This document shows positions 47,374-57,100 of a stretch of DNA of 64,000 nucleotides, piece after piece. Both the position numbers and the translations under genes were made by a program. This DNA comes from an uncultured Planktomarina sp. (GTDB lineage Bacteria > Pseudomonadota > Alphaproteobacteria > Rhodobacterales > Rhodobacteraceae), in the NCBI GenBank assembly GCA_905182455.1, contig CAJJBJ010000002.1:744001-808000 (forward strand). The letters run 5' to 3'. The notes below the pieces were generated by a model. That model worked only from the letters and a program-made list of their open reading frames with translations. It was not told the origin of the DNA and made no database searches. Positions within the stretch are counted from its first letter, which is position 1, and each line of letters begins with the position of its first letter.

Positions 47374-48159
47374 TTGTCCGACACCATTCTTACACAAAAT
47401 CACGGTGGTTGGATGGAGATCACTCTCAACCGACCCGAGCGGTTAAACGCATTCAATGACGAGATGCATGTGGCCATTCAAGAGGCCCTTGATCAGGCCG
47501 CTGAGCCTGCCATTCGCGCGGTCGTGCTGACAGGGGCTGGCCGCGGGTTTTGCGCCGGACAAGACTTAGACGGACGCGATCCACGTAAAATGGACAGGCC
47601 ACCTGACCTCGGCGAGACCCTAAGCACGCTTTACAATCCTTTAGTCCACAACCTGCGCAATCTCGCCAAGCCGGTGATTTGTGCAGTTAACGGCGTGGCT
47701 GCGGGCGCAGGCGCAAATATTGTGTTTGGCTGTGACATTGTATTGGCCTCAGATGGCGCCAAATTTGTGCAAAGCTTTGCCAAAGTGGGGTTGATCCCGG
47801 ATGCAGGTGGCACCTATCATTTGGCTCAAATCCTTGGCCCATTGCGCGCCAAAGCTTGGGCCATGACTGCCACCCCCATCACGGCGGCCACCGCCAAGGA
47901 TTGGGGCTTGGTTTGGGAGTGTTTCGCACCTGATGATCTCATGAACGCCGCGCGCGCCATGGCTGCTGAGTTGGCGCAGGGGGCAACGCTGGGACTGGCG
48001 CAAACCAAAGCCGCAATTCATCAGGTGGGCCAGCAAGATCTCGACGCCCATATGGCTCTTGAGGCCGAAATTCAGCGCGCTTGCGGACACTCGGCGGATT
48101 ATCTTGAAGGGGTCACAGCCTTCCTCGACAAACGCCCCGCGCGCTATACCGGAGCCTAG
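47374..48159 (+). CDS. paaG: Ring 1,2-epoxyphenylacetyl-CoA isomerase PaaG
   Basis: PaaG, of the crotonase family, converts the epoxide to oxepin-CoA. The 261-residue protein has the oxyanion-hole pattern GRGFCAGQDLDGRDPRK and PDAGGTYHL typical of PaaG. The start is TTG 47374, chosen because GGAG lies 6 bases upstream; the only in-frame upstream ATG (47350) is followed at once by TAA. It opens the plus-strand paaG-I-J-K-R operon; paaI begins 1 bp after its stop. Confidence 0.92.
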   Translation: MSDTILTQNHGGWMEITLNRPERLNAFNDEMHVAIQEALDQAAEPAIRAVVLTGAGRGFCAGQDLDGRDPRKMDRPPDLGETLSTLYNPLVHNLRNLAKPVICAVNGVAAGAGANIVFGCDIVLASDGAKFVQSFAKVGLIPDAGGTYHLAQILGPLRAKAWAMTATPITAATAKDWGLVWECFAPDDLMNAARAMAAELAQGATLGLAQTKAAIHQVGQQDLDAHMALEAEIQRACGHSADYLEGVTAFLDKRPARYTGA

Positions 48160-48160
48160 C

Positions 48161-48595
48161 ATGACACCACAGGAAATCGCCGAGAAGTCCTCTGCCGCTC
48201 TGGACTCAAATGATGCCGCCAGCCATGCTTTGGGCCTTGTGGTGACACAGATTGCCCCTGGGTTTGCCACGGTCACCATGCCCATCACGCCCGACAAGCT
48301 CAATGGCCATGGAATTTGCCACGGCGGGCTGATCTTCGCCCTCGCTGACACCGCCTTTGCCCATGCTTGTAACAGCTACAATCAGAGGGTTGTGGCCCAA
48401 AGCTGTAGCATTAGTTTTTTGGCACCCGGCAAAACTGATACCATGCTCACTGCCACCGCTCGCGAGATTCACCGCGCCCGGCGCAGCGGTATTTATGACA
48501 TAGAAGTCAGCAGTGAAGCAGGAGAAATCATCGCTCAATTTCGCGGACAATCCCGCACCATCAAAGGCCAACATTTCGAGGATCCACAGCTATGA
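48161..48595 (+). CDS. paaI: Hotdog thioesterase PaaI
   Basis: PaaI hydrolyses stalled ring-hydroxylated phenylacetyl-CoA products and so rescues CoA. The 144-residue hotdog protein has NGHGICHGGLIFALADTAFA, the family signature with the acidic active residue. I chose ATG 48161 (MTPQEIAEKSS); the frame is open upstream inside paaG. It overlaps paaJ by 4 bp. Confidence 0.93.
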   Translation: MTPQEIAEKSSAALDSNDAASHALGLVVTQIAPGFATVTMPITPDKLNGHGICHGGLIFALADTAFAHACNSYNQRVVAQSCSISFLAPGKTDTMLTATAREIHRARRSGIYDIEVSSEAGEIIAQFRGQSRTIKGQHFEDPQL

Positions 48596-49794
48596 CCGAA
48601 GCCTATCTTTGCGCAGGGCGCCGCAGCGCCATTGGCAGATTTGGCGGCTCACTCGCCCAAATGCGACCAGACGACCTTCTGGCACAAGTGATCCGCGCCA
48701 CCATGGCCGATGTGCCAAGTTTAGATCCAGAGGCCATTGATGATGTGATTATGGGCTGTGCCAATCAGGCTGGCGAAGACAATCGCAATGTGGCGCGGAT
48801 GGCCACTCTATTGGCCGGATTGCCCGAGAGCGTGGCGGGAGTCACGATCAACCGGCTGTGCGGCTCTGGATTGGACGCCGTGGCCATGGCCGCGCGGGCC
48901 ATCAAAGCGGGTGAGGCCGATGTGATTTTGGCCGGTGGTGTGGAAAGCATGACCCGCGCGCCAATGGTAATGCCAAAAGCTGACACCGCCTTTTCACGCA
49001 AAGCAGAAATTTACGACACAACCATTGGCTGGCGTTTCGTGAACCGACAGATGAAAGCGCGTTTTGGTATCGATAGCATGCCTGAGACCGCCGAAAATGT
49101 CGCTGCAGAATTCAACATCAGCCGTGATGACCAAGACGCGTTTGCCCAGCGCAGCCAATTGCGCGCCGCAGCGGCAATTGCCTCCGGCCGGTTTGCACGA
49201 GAGATCACGCCTATCAGTTTGCCCCAACGCGGGGGTGATCCAATTGTTTTTGACACCGATGAACACCCCCGCCCCACACCGCTTGAGAAATTGGCCACTC
49301 TTGCCACGCCCTTTCGTGAAAACGGCTCGGTGACGGCTGGCAATGCTTCTGGGGTCAACGACGGTGCCGCAGCATTGATCATCGCATCTGAGGCGGCTGT
49401 GACCAAATATGGCTTGACACCTTTGGCCCGAATTGCTGGAACCGCAGTGGCGGGCGTGCCTCCTCGCATTATGGGCATTGGACCTGCGCCTGCCACACAA
49501 AAGCTGCTGGCCCGGCTGGGGCTACAACTGTCTGACATCGGCGTGGTTGAACTTAACGAAGCCTTCGCAGCGCAGGGCTTGGCGGTCCTGCGCACGCTGG
49601 GATTGGCCGATGACGCAGATCACGTGAACCCCAATGGCGGTGCCATCGCACTGGGACACCCACTCGGCATGTCTGGCGCACGCCTCGCCCTCACAGCGGC
49701 CCATGAAATGCAACTCTACAGCCATAAGCGCGCCCTGTGCACCATGTGCATTGGAGTCGGCCAAGGCATAGCGATGATACTTGAGCAAGTTTGA
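48592..49794 (+). CDS. paaJ: 3-oxoadipyl-CoA/3-oxo-5,6-dehydrosuberyl-CoA thiolase PaaJ
   Basis: This thiolase performs both thiolytic steps of the pathway. The 400-residue protein has acylated Cys C90 in NRLCGSGLDAV, the His of NGGAIALGHPLGMSG, and the second Cys in CTMCIGVGQG. PcaF of the beta-ketoadipate pathway is nearly the same enzyme; the operon position favours PaaJ. paaK begins 7 bp downstream. Confidence 0.93.
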   Translation: MTEAYLCAGRRSAIGRFGGSLAQMRPDDLLAQVIRATMADVPSLDPEAIDDVIMGCANQAGEDNRNVARMATLLAGLPESVAGVTINRLCGSGLDAVAMAARAIKAGEADVILAGGVESMTRAPMVMPKADTAFSRKAEIYDTTIGWRFVNRQMKARFGIDSMPETAENVAAEFNISRDDQDAFAQRSQLRAAAAIASGRFAREITPISLPQRGGDPIVFDTDEHPRPTPLEKLATLATPFRENGSVTAGNASGVNDGAAALIIASEAAVTKYGLTPLARIAGTAVAGVPPRIMGIGPAPATQKLLARLGLQLSDIGVVELNEAFAAQGLAVLRTLGLADDADHVNPNGGAIALGHPLGMSGARLALTAAHEMQLYSHKRALCTMCIGVGQGIAMILEQV

Positions 49795-49801
49795 GGATAC
49801 T

Positions 49802-51086
49802 ATGAAAGATCTATCTCCAAAATCTCGGCGATCTAGACCCTATTGAGACCGCAAGCCATGATGAAATTGAGGCCCTGCAATTACAACGCATGCAATGGTC
49901 GCTCGCCCATGCTTATAACAATGTGGCCCATTACAAGGCCAGCTTTGACGCGGCAGGCGTGCATCCTAATGACTTAAAGTCCTTGGCCGATCTTAGCCGC
50001 TTTCCTTTCACTGTGAAGTCTGACCTGCGCGACAACTATCCGTTTGGCCTGTTCGCCGTGCCGCGCTCTGAGGTCAACCGCATTCACGCTTCATCTGGCA
50101 CAACCGGGCAACCGACAGTGGTCGGATATACCAAGGCGGATCTGGCGATGTGGGATGTGGTCATGGAGCGGTCTTTGCGCGCCTCTGGCTTGCGCCGTGG
50201 CGATCTGCTGCACAATGCCTATGGCTATGGCTTATTTACCGGTGGTCTGGGCGTGCACGGTGGCGCTGAGAGAATGGGGCTGACTGTGGTGCCTATTTCC
50301 GGTGGAATGACGGAACGACAGGTGCGGCTCATCGAAGACTTTCAAGCCACCGGAATCACCGTAACCCCCTCCTACATGCTGTCCATTCTCGACGAATATC
50401 GCCGGCAGGGCTTGGATCCCAAAAAATCCCCGTTGCAAGTCGGCATTTTTGGCGCAGAGCCTTGGACCAACGCCATGCGCGAAGAGGTGGAACAGTCCTT
50501 TGATATGCATGCAGTGGATATCTATGGATTGTCGGAAGTTTTAGGGCCCGGGGTATCGTGCGAATGCGTAGAGACCAAAGACGGGCTGCATATTTGGGAA
50601 GATCACTTCTACCCCGAAATTATTGACCCGCAAACGGGCGCAGTGTTGGCTGATGGCGAGCTGGGTGAATTGGTTTTTACCTCGTTGAGCAAAGAAGCCT
50701 TTCCGATCATCCGCTACCGCACCCGCGATCTGACACGCTTATTGCCCGGAACCGCCCGCAGCATGCGCCGGATGGAAAAGGTCACAGGCCGTAGTGATGA
50801 CATGATCATTTTGCGTGGAGTCAATGTGTTCCCGACCCAAATCGAAGAACAACTGATGAAGGTTTCTGGACTGGCTGCGCATTTCCAAATCGAACTGATC
50901 AAGAAAGGCCCGATGGATCATATGATCGTCCATGTGGAAGGCACGGCCCCCGCAGGCGCCATCTTAGCGGGATTGATAAAGTCAAATGTAGGTGTGAGCG
51001 CTGAGGTACGGGCCGGAGACGACAACACAGTTGCCCGCTCTCAAGGCAAAGCCGTACGTGTGATCGACAATCGGACCTCTGGTTAA
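49802..51086 (+). CDS. paaK: Phenylacetate-CoA ligase PaaK, apparent frameshift near the start
   Basis: PaaK activates phenylacetate to its CoA ester. GAGGATACT precedes ATG 49802, which starts MKDLSPK but hits a TGA at about 49844. In the main frame the sequence reads GDLDPIETASHDEIEALQLQ without any start codon until ATG 49890. Deleting one base in AATCTC near 49820-49826 joins the two and restores the family N-terminus (LDPIETAS). The body is normal: HASSGTTGQPTVVGYT, YGLFTGGLG, YGLSEVLGPGV and RSDDMIILRGVNVFP. A protein starting at 49890 would lack 29 residues. Confidence 0.9.
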
Positions 51087-51089
51087 GCC

Positions 51090-51713
51090 ATGGCCCGCCC
51101 GATCGCCAAAGACCACGATGCAAAACGCGCCGCCATCTTGAAAAAGGCGGCAGGTTATTTTGCAGATCACGGATATGACCGCGCCTCTGTTAGTCAGGTG
51201 GCGCGCGCCTGTGGTATCTCCAAGTCTCTGATATATCATTACTATGACAGCAAAGAGCAGCTGTTGTTCGACATCCTCCACAGCCACCTCACCCAAGTAC
51301 ATGACGCCGTAACCGCCGTATCGTGCCATGGCGCGCATCCGGAAACTCATCTGCGCCATTTGGTGGCTGACTTGCTCATGACCTATCGCGGGGCGGATGC
51401 CGAGCACCGGCTGCAATTGCAAAGCACCACAGCCTTATCCCCTCAACAGCAGCAGGATTTGGCCACAATACAGCGTACCATCGTCAGCATTTTTGCCACT
51501 GCAATTCAAGACATCGCGCCAGATTACCTGCAAGATGCGCCCTCAGACCTGCGGCCGCTCACCATGTCGCTCTTTGGCATGCTCAATTGGTTTTATCTCT
51601 GGCACCAGCCGGGCCGAGGGCTCTCCCGCAGCGCCTATGGCGACATGGCAACGGATATTTTATTGGGAGGATTAGAGCGTCTCACGGCACAACGGGCACA
51701 GCCCCTAGCTTAG
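51090..51713 (+). CDS. paaR: TetR-family regulator, probably PaaR
   Basis: The 207-residue protein has a TetR helix-turn-helix near the N-terminus ([20 protein letters not shown]) and a ligand-binding C-terminal part. It follows paaK by 3 bp and ends the paaG operon. A PaaR-like palindrome in the paaZ/paaG promoter fits it as repressor of both operons, with phenylacetyl-CoA as inducer by analogy. The stop overlaps that of aroQ by 4 bp (TTAG). Confidence 0.82.
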   Translation: MARPIAKDHDAKRAAILKKAAGYFADHGYDRASVSQVARACGISKSLIYHYYDSKEQLLFDILHSHLTQVHDAVTAVSCHGAHPETHLRHLVADLLMTYRGADAEHRLQLQSTTALSPQQQQDLATIQRTIVSIFATAIQDIAPDYLQDAPSDLRPLTMSLFGMLNWFYLWHQPGRGLSRSAYGDMATDILLGGLERLTAQRAQPLA

Positions 51714-52147
51714 CCCAGAAGCGTGCCCATGCGGTGCATGGCCAATCCGTAGCCTTGAACGCCAAATCCAGCTATCACCCCATCGGCGCGAAGCGACACA
51801 TAGGAAAAATGACGAAAGCTTTCACGCTTATGCACGTTGGAGATATGAACCTCGAGCACAAGCCCCTCGAACGTATGCAACGCATCCAATAGCGCCACTG
51901 AGGTATGGGTGAGTGCCGCAGGGTTGATGATGATCCCAGCTGACGTTTGCCGCGCCGTATGGATCATATCAATCAACACACCCTCATGATTGCTTTGCAT
52001 CAACTCAGAGCGCAATCCCAAAGACTCCGCAATATCCGCGCAGGATTTTGCCACATCATCCAAAGTGTCATGGCCATAGATTTCAGGTTGACGTTGCCCC
52101 AAAAGGTTGAGGTTCGGACCGTTTAGAATAGTAATGAGTTGCGCCAT
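51710..52147 (-). CDS. aroQ: Type II 3-dehydroquinate dehydratase
   Basis: AroQ carries out the third step of the shikimate pathway. The 145-residue length is typical. [17 protein letters not shown] contains the active-site loop, [16 protein letters not shown] the shikimate-binding part, and [14 protein letters not shown] the catalytic His region. It converges with paaR and is likely unrelated to the paa pathway. Confidence 0.95.
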   Translation of the reverse strand: MAQLITILNGPNLNLLGQRQPEIYGHDTLDDVAKSCADIAESLGLRSELMQSNHEGVLIDMIHTARQTSAGIIINPAALTHTSVALLDALHTFEGLVLEVHISNVHKRESFRHFSYVSLRADGVIAGFGVQGYGLAMHRMGTLLG

Positions 52148-52227
52148 GACTGTGGTTCCATCTTGTTTCTATGGCGCAATGCCATAGTTTTCTGGCAATT
52201 GCGACCATTTCTTGCAGTACCGCCAAA

Positions 52228-53619
52228 TTAACCAGCCAGCTCGCACATCACATCATAGGCAAAAAGGATATCCTCCTCAGTCACGTCAAACTGACCAATT
52301 TGAAACCTAATCGCAATTTTCCCGTCCACTTTGGTTTGCGTGATGTAAATTTGGCCATCATCATTAACGCGGTTCACAAACGCGATTTGAGCTGCATCAT
52401 CAAGGCCCGCGATGCGAAATGTGAACAACGACAAGATGGGTGCCGTGACAATCTCAAAGCGCGGGTTCTCCACCAGCTTTGCTGCCAAATCCTCCGCCCA
52501 AGCGACATGGTTGCGCAGCCGAACCCGCAACGCTTCGAGACCATAAGAACGGAGCAAAAACCAAAGTTTCAAAGCCCGGAACCGCCTCCCTAGAGGCACG
52601 GACCACTCAGAATAGTTGATCAAGCCGTCATGGCCGTGGGTTTTTAAATACTCCGGCTGGATCGCCAATGTTTTTACGAGGCTTGAGGGGTTGGCCAGAA
52701 AATGGGCCGAGCAGTCAAACTGCGCGCCCAGCCATTTATGCGGGTTGAAAACAATCGAATCCGCCCCCTCAACACCCTGCCATAGCTTTCGAAATTCAGG
52801 GCATATCATGCCAGCACCCGCCCAAGCTGCATCAATATGGCTGTACAAGTCAAATTCCTTAGCGATGCGCACCACTTCGGTGAGATCATCACAGGCGCCC
52901 GTGCCAGTCCCGCCGGTGCAGGCAATGATACCAGCCGGGCGATAGCCGGCCGCGATATCGGCTTGAATGGCGGCCTTTAGGGCCACAGGATCCATGCCAC
53001 GCAGTTTACCTGCGATGGGGATACGTACCAAATTGTCTTGTCCAACCCCGGAGACCCAAATAGCGCGATCCACCGAAGTATGCACCTCAGCCGAGCAGTA
53101 AATCCGCAACCGCACAGCCCCCGAAAGCCCCGCTTGATTGCCCTGCCAGTTCAAAGCCCGCTCACGCATGGTTAAAACTGCGGCCAGCGTGGCGGATGAG
53201 GCTGAATCTTGGATAACACCAGAAAACTGCGCAGGCAGACCAATCGCTTGACGCAGCCAATCTAGCATGACCGTCTCCATCTCCGTGGCTGCCGGAGAAG
53301 TTTGCCATAGCATGCATTGCGCCGCAATGGTGGAAACCAACATCTCCGCCAACATCGAGGGCGGGGCCGCATTGGCCGGGAAATAGGCAAAGAAACGCGG
53401 ATGCTGCCAATGAGTGATCCCGGGCATAACCACGCGTTCAAAATCTTCCATGATCTCTGTCATAGGATGCGGACCCTCGGGTGCGCTTGGCGCAATCAGA
53501 GCCGCCACATCTCCCGGTGCTGTCTGGGCACGCACAGGCCTGTCACGCAAGTTGGTATGATAATCCGCCGCCCATTGAGAAATCTTTGCGCCCCAGTCCG
53601 AAAACTCATTCCACTGCAT
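52228..53619 (-). CDS. Group II PLP-dependent amino-acid decarboxylase
   Basis: This 463-residue protein belongs to the aromatic-amino-acid/glutamate decarboxylase family (Pyridoxal_deC). PLP binds K295 in NPHKWLGAQFD; DAAWAGAGM supplies the Asp that contacts the pyridine nitrogen. The pattern is closest to aromatic-L-amino-acid (tyrosine, tryptophan or DOPA) decarboxylases. AGGGG six bases before ATG 53619 decides the start; the frame extends to 53640. No obvious partner gene is adjacent. Confidence 0.85.
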   Translation of the reverse strand: MQWNEFSDWGAKISQWAADYHTNLRDRPVRAQTAPGDVAALIAPSAPEGPHPMTEIMEDFERVVMPGITHWQHPRFFAYFPANAAPPSMLAEMLVSTIAAQCMLWQTSPAATEMETVMLDWLRQAIGLPAQFSGVIQDSASSATLAAVLTMRERALNWQGNQAGLSGAVRLRIYCSAEVHTSVDRAIWVSGVGQDNLVRIPIAGKLRGMDPVALKAAIQADIAAGYRPAGIIACTGGTGTGACDDLTEVVRIAKEFDLYSHIDAAWAGAGMICPEFRKLWQGVEGADSIVFNPHKWLGAQFDCSAHFLANPSSLVKTLAIQPEYLKTHGHDGLINYSEWSVPLGRRFRALKLWFLLRSYGLEALRVRLRNHVAWAEDLAAKLVENPRFEIVTAPILSLFTFRIAGLDDAAQIAFVNRVNDDGQIYITQTKVDGKIAIRFQIGQFDVTEEDILFAYDVMCELAG

Positions 53620-53756
53620 GGCTTGCCCCTGTAAACACAATTCACGTCATGATGCGCACTATAGGGGCCGGCGTCAACGGCCAGCTGGGAACCTGAAAGA
53701 CATTTCACAGCGCAAATACCCATCCCATAGCAGCTATGAGCATTCCACTATAGTTG

Positions 53757-53896
53757 CTACTTTCCACGGGCATTCAATGCCGCATCAAGACGTGGGTAAA
53801 CCCTACGGGCATTGCCCTCATAAATTTTTACTCGATTTGCATCTGACAGATCTAAAGCATCAATATAACGCTTGGTGTCATCAAAATTCGAGCCTA
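53757..53896 (-). pseudogene. C-terminal remnant of an amidohydrolase-family gene
   Basis: The last 43 codons before the stop at 53757 read NFDDTKRYIDALDLSD, then KIYEGNARRVYPRLDAAL. This is the characteristic C-terminus of amidohydrolase-2 enzymes of the LigJ/LigW/decarboxylase type. Upstream of about 53896 the frame continues only as the antisense of another gene, so the N-terminal part is gone. The break coincides with the truncated start of the plus-strand remnant beside it. Confidence 0.75.
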
Positions 53897-53900
53897 TGGG

Positions 53901-54635
53901 GTGCCGATCACTGCATTGCCGATATTTTTGGTCCGCGACTTTCATCACAAAGCCATCGTAACATCTAAAAATGCTTTGGTGGCCTCTGCTAAAGACCTTG
54001 AAGGCCAATTCGTTGGCGTGAGCCGCGGCTATACGGTCACCACAGGTGTCTGGGCTCGGAGCATTTTGGCGGAAGAACATGGTGTTGATCTGTCGCAAAT
54101 CACGTGGCTTCGCTCAGATGAGGAGCATGTCCCCGATTGGCGGATGCCGACGCATGTGCAAGATCTCACCAGGGACGAAAGCTTAGATGAGCAGCTGGCG
54201 CAGGGCAAACTTGCCGCTGCCGTAGGTCTGGTTGCGGGCGATTCGACTCGGTCGTTGATCACAGATCCATTCGCCGCCGGCCTCGCCGCCCTAAAGACCA
54301 AGAGATTTTATCCCATCAATCACCTTGTGGTGGTGAGAGATGAGCTTCTGGCGGAGCTGCCCGACTTGGCTCACCAAATTTTCGACGCCTTCAGTGCTTC
54401 AAAAAATAGCTACCTCAGCGACTTGAAGTCTGGTCGCATCTCGGATCTGACAGCAGCTGATAAGACCCATCTCGCTGCCTTGGACGTGATGGACGATCCC
54501 TTGCCCTATGGCATTGCTCCCAATGCAGACACCCTAACCAACCTGATGCAACAGGTCGTAGCACAAGGTATTATTGACGCTCCCCTCATGCTTGAAGATC
54601 TCTTCGCCCTACAGTCTCTCGAGCTGGTCGGTTAG
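53901..54635 (+). pseudogene. 5'-truncated 4,5-dihydroxyphthalate decarboxylase-like/ABC substrate-binding-like gene
   Basis: The frame from GTG 53901 encodes 244 residues that match the C-terminal three quarters of the Pht5-like family, which shares its fold with NMT1/ABC binding proteins. The reading begins in the middle of the N-terminal domain (TALPIFLVRDFHHKAI), so about 75-80 residues are missing. No ribosome binding site precedes it. Adjacent to the phthalate-type Rieske gene downstream, it once probably belonged to an aromatic-acid cluster. Expression is possible but a folded product is unlikely. Confidence 0.75.
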
Positions 54636-54736
54636 GACAGGAGGTTTTGAGCGCCACACCAAAGGACTTGGACCACTCCCCCAATTGCCACACCCCTAAA
54701 AATTTGCCATGACTTAATGAAATATTGGAGAACCAC

Positions 54737-55861
54737 ATGTCCGCGATTGATGACTTACAGGCCAACGCCGCGCAGCCATTTGAGCAGGCGCGTGCGATGC
54801 CGCCCTCGGTCTATACTGATCCAGCGTTTTTACAGGCGGAGTTGAGCAATATTTTTTCACAGGATTGGTTTTGTGTCGGTCGGGCAGATGCTTTGATCAA
54901 TGAGGGTGATTACCTGACCCTTGATTTGGCCGGCCAACCAATTGTGGTGCTGCGCGATGGGCAGGGACAGCTTCGGGCCATGTCGAATGTGTGCCGCCAC
55001 CGGATGTCGACCCTGCTGCAGGGGCGCGGCAACATCCGCTCCATTGTCTGCCCCTATCATGCTTGGACCTATAACCTTGATGGCCGTCTGCGCGGTGCGC
55101 CTGCGATGGATCAAAATACCGCCTTTTGCAAAAGCGATGTGGTGCTGCCAGCGGTAGCCTGTGCGGAATGGCTGGGCTGGCTGTTTGTATCGCTCAACCC
55201 CAAGGCCCGTCCTGTGGCGCAAGAACTTGCACAGGTGCAAGAGTTGGTTGGCGATTTTGCGATGGAGACCTATAGCGAGACCTTCTTTGAGACCCATGTT
55301 TGGGACACCAATTGGAAGATTTTGGCTGAGAATTTTATGGAGAGCTATCATCTGCCAGTCTGTCACGCAGGCACAATTGGTGGCTTGTCCAAGCTCGATG
55401 AGATGATCTGCCCCCCCGGCCTGCCGGCGTTCAACTATCACACCATCTTGAAAGACGAGACGCTCAAGATCGCCTTGGCTCATCCTAGCAACACCAAGCT
55501 TGAGGGCGAGCGGCGGCGCATGACCTATCTTCTGGCCATCTATCCCAGTTTGATGATCACCCTAACCCCAGGGTATTTTTGGTATCTCAGCCTGCATCCG
55601 CATGGCGTGGGACAGGTTCAAATCGCCTTTGGCGGCGGTATGAGCCCAGACTATGTAAACGACCCAGATGCACAGGCCCATTTCGCCCAGCTTAAAACCC
55701 TATTGGATGAGGTTAATATTGAGGACCGCGGCTGCACCGAGAAAGTGTATCGCGGCTTATGTTCGGCCATGGCCACGCCGGGGCATCTGTCGCACCTAGA
55801 GCGGCCCAACTATGATTTTGCGCAGTATTTGAATGCAAGGGTGCAAGCCGACCTCGGCTAA
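54737..55861 (+). CDS. Rieske non-haem iron oxygenase, alpha subunit (second copy type)
   Basis: The 374-residue oxygenase has Rieske ligands C86, H88, C105 and H108 (CRHRM, CPYHAW) and catalytic His H205 and H210 in ENFMESYHLPVCH. GGAG six bases before ATG 54737 sets the start. It follows the truncated Pht5-like remnant by 101 bp, so its ancestral promoter may have been lost. No reductase or ferredoxin gene is adjacent. It differs clearly from the Rieske protein at 32234-33433. Its stop overlaps the convergent argE-like stop by 4 bp. Confidence 0.87.
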   Translation: MSAIDDLQANAAQPFEQARAMPPSVYTDPAFLQAELSNIFSQDWFCVGRADALINEGDYLTLDLAGQPIVVLRDGQGQLRAMSNVCRHRMSTLLQGRGNIRSIVCPYHAWTYNLDGRLRGAPAMDQNTAFCKSDVVLPAVACAEWLGWLFVSLNPKARPVAQELAQVQELVGDFAMETYSETFFETHVWDTNWKILAENFMESYHLPVCHAGTIGGLSKLDEMICPPGLPAFNYHTILKDETLKIALAHPSNTKLEGERRRMTYLLAIYPSLMITLTPGYFWYLSLHPHGVGQVQIAFGGGMSPDYVNDPDAQAHFAQLKTLLDEVNIEDRGCTEKVYRGLCSAMATPGHLSHLERPNYDFAQYLNARVQADLG

Positions 55862-57012
55862 ACTCCCTCCACCAAGCGCGCTACCAGATTAGACAGCATC
55901 ACGTCACAGGCGGTGAGCTGCGCTTCGGAAACAAACTCATCGGGCTTATGACCCTGCGCCATATCGCCGGGACCACAAACAACTGTGGGCACGCCCAGCC
56001 TTTGGTTGAACAATCCGCCCTCCGTGCCATAGGCCACTTTGTAGCTGCCATTGGCGCCGGTCAGAGATTTCACGAACCCGACGACTGCCGCCCCCGGAGG
56101 CGTATCTAAACCGGGATAGGTGTTGAACACCTCAATCTCCACATTGGCCTCTGGCGCATCTGTGCGTGCGGTATCGGCAATCTGCTGTGCGGCCCGCTTT
56201 AACCTTTGCAAAATTTCCTGCGGATCATCCTGTGCAAGATTTCTGATCTCAAAATCCAACTCACAATGATGTGGCACAATGTTAAGCGCCCCACCGCCGG
56301 AGATCCGTCCCACATGCAAGGTTGTATAAGGCACATCATAATCTGCATCCTGCCCGCCACTGGCTTGCAAATCCGCCTGCACATCGCGCAGGACCGTTAT
56401 AAAATCATTGGCTAAATAAAGCGCATTCACTGCAAAAGGCGCCAGGGCTGAATGCCCAGCGCGGCCCGTAAATCGAGCACGAGCGGCCATCTTGCCCTTA
56501 TGGCCTGTAGCCACCGCAAGCCCTGTAGGTTCGCCCACAACGCACATCAAAGGTAGATGCGGAGCAGCACTCAGCATATCAATCATCGAGCGCACACCGA
56601 TGCAGCCAATTTCCTCATCATAGGACAGCGCCAGATGCAACGGCGTGCGCAGATTTTGACCTGACGCTTTTCTGGCTGCGCTCAACATTGCGGCCACAAA
56701 TCCTTTCATATCCGCCGATCCTCGACCATAGACCTTGCCGTCTTTGCGAGTCATGGCGAAGGCGGGAACGGTCCAAATCTGCCCCGCCACCGGCACCACA
56801 TCCGTATGACCCGACAACATCACCCCTCCACGATCGCCAGGCCCGATGGTGGCAAACAGATTGGCCTTGCTGCCTTCTGCATTCTCAATAATCTGCACCT
56901 TAGCCCCCATAGCCACCAACTGCGCCTGCACCCAAGCGATCAAATCTGCATTCGGATGGGCGCTGGTGGTGTCAAAGGCCAGCAGCTTTTCAAGATAGTC
57001 TAACGTTGTCAT
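55858..57012 (-). CDS. argE: Acetylornithine deacetylase (ArgE)-like M20 peptidase
   Basis: The 384-residue M20 family protein has the zinc ligands in LSGHTDVVPV, GRGSADMKGF and YDEEIGCIG, followed by a dimerisation domain. This fits acetylornithine deacetylase or a related N-acyl amino acid hydrolase. GGAGG eight bases before ATG 57012 decides the start; the long open frame upstream to 57264 is antisense to the SDR gene. It is divergent from the SDR gene across 88 bp. Confidence 0.82.
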   Translation of the reverse strand: MTTLDYLEKLLAFDTTSAHPNADLIAWVQAQLVAMGAKVQIIENAEGSKANLFATIGPGDRGGVMLSGHTDVVPVAGQIWTVPAFAMTRKDGKVYGRGSADMKGFVAAMLSAARKASGQNLRTPLHLALSYDEEIGCIGVRSMIDMLSAAPHLPLMCVVGEPTGLAVATGHKGKMAARARFTGRAGHSALAPFAVNALYLANDFITVLRDVQADLQASGGQDADYDVPYTTLHVGRISGGGALNIVPHHCELDFEIRNLAQDDPQEILQRLKRAAQQIADTARTDAPEANVEIEVFNTYPGLDTPPGAAVVGFVKSLTGANGSYKVAYGTEGGLFNQRLGVPTVVCGPGDMAQGHKPDEFVSEAQLTACDVMLSNLVARLVEGV

Positions 57013-57100
57013 TTGGCTGACCTCCGATGGGGCTGGACATAGGGTGGCTTCCAGTGTTGCATTGCGCTGAATTGGGCAATCATGTTGGGGCATCATAGGC

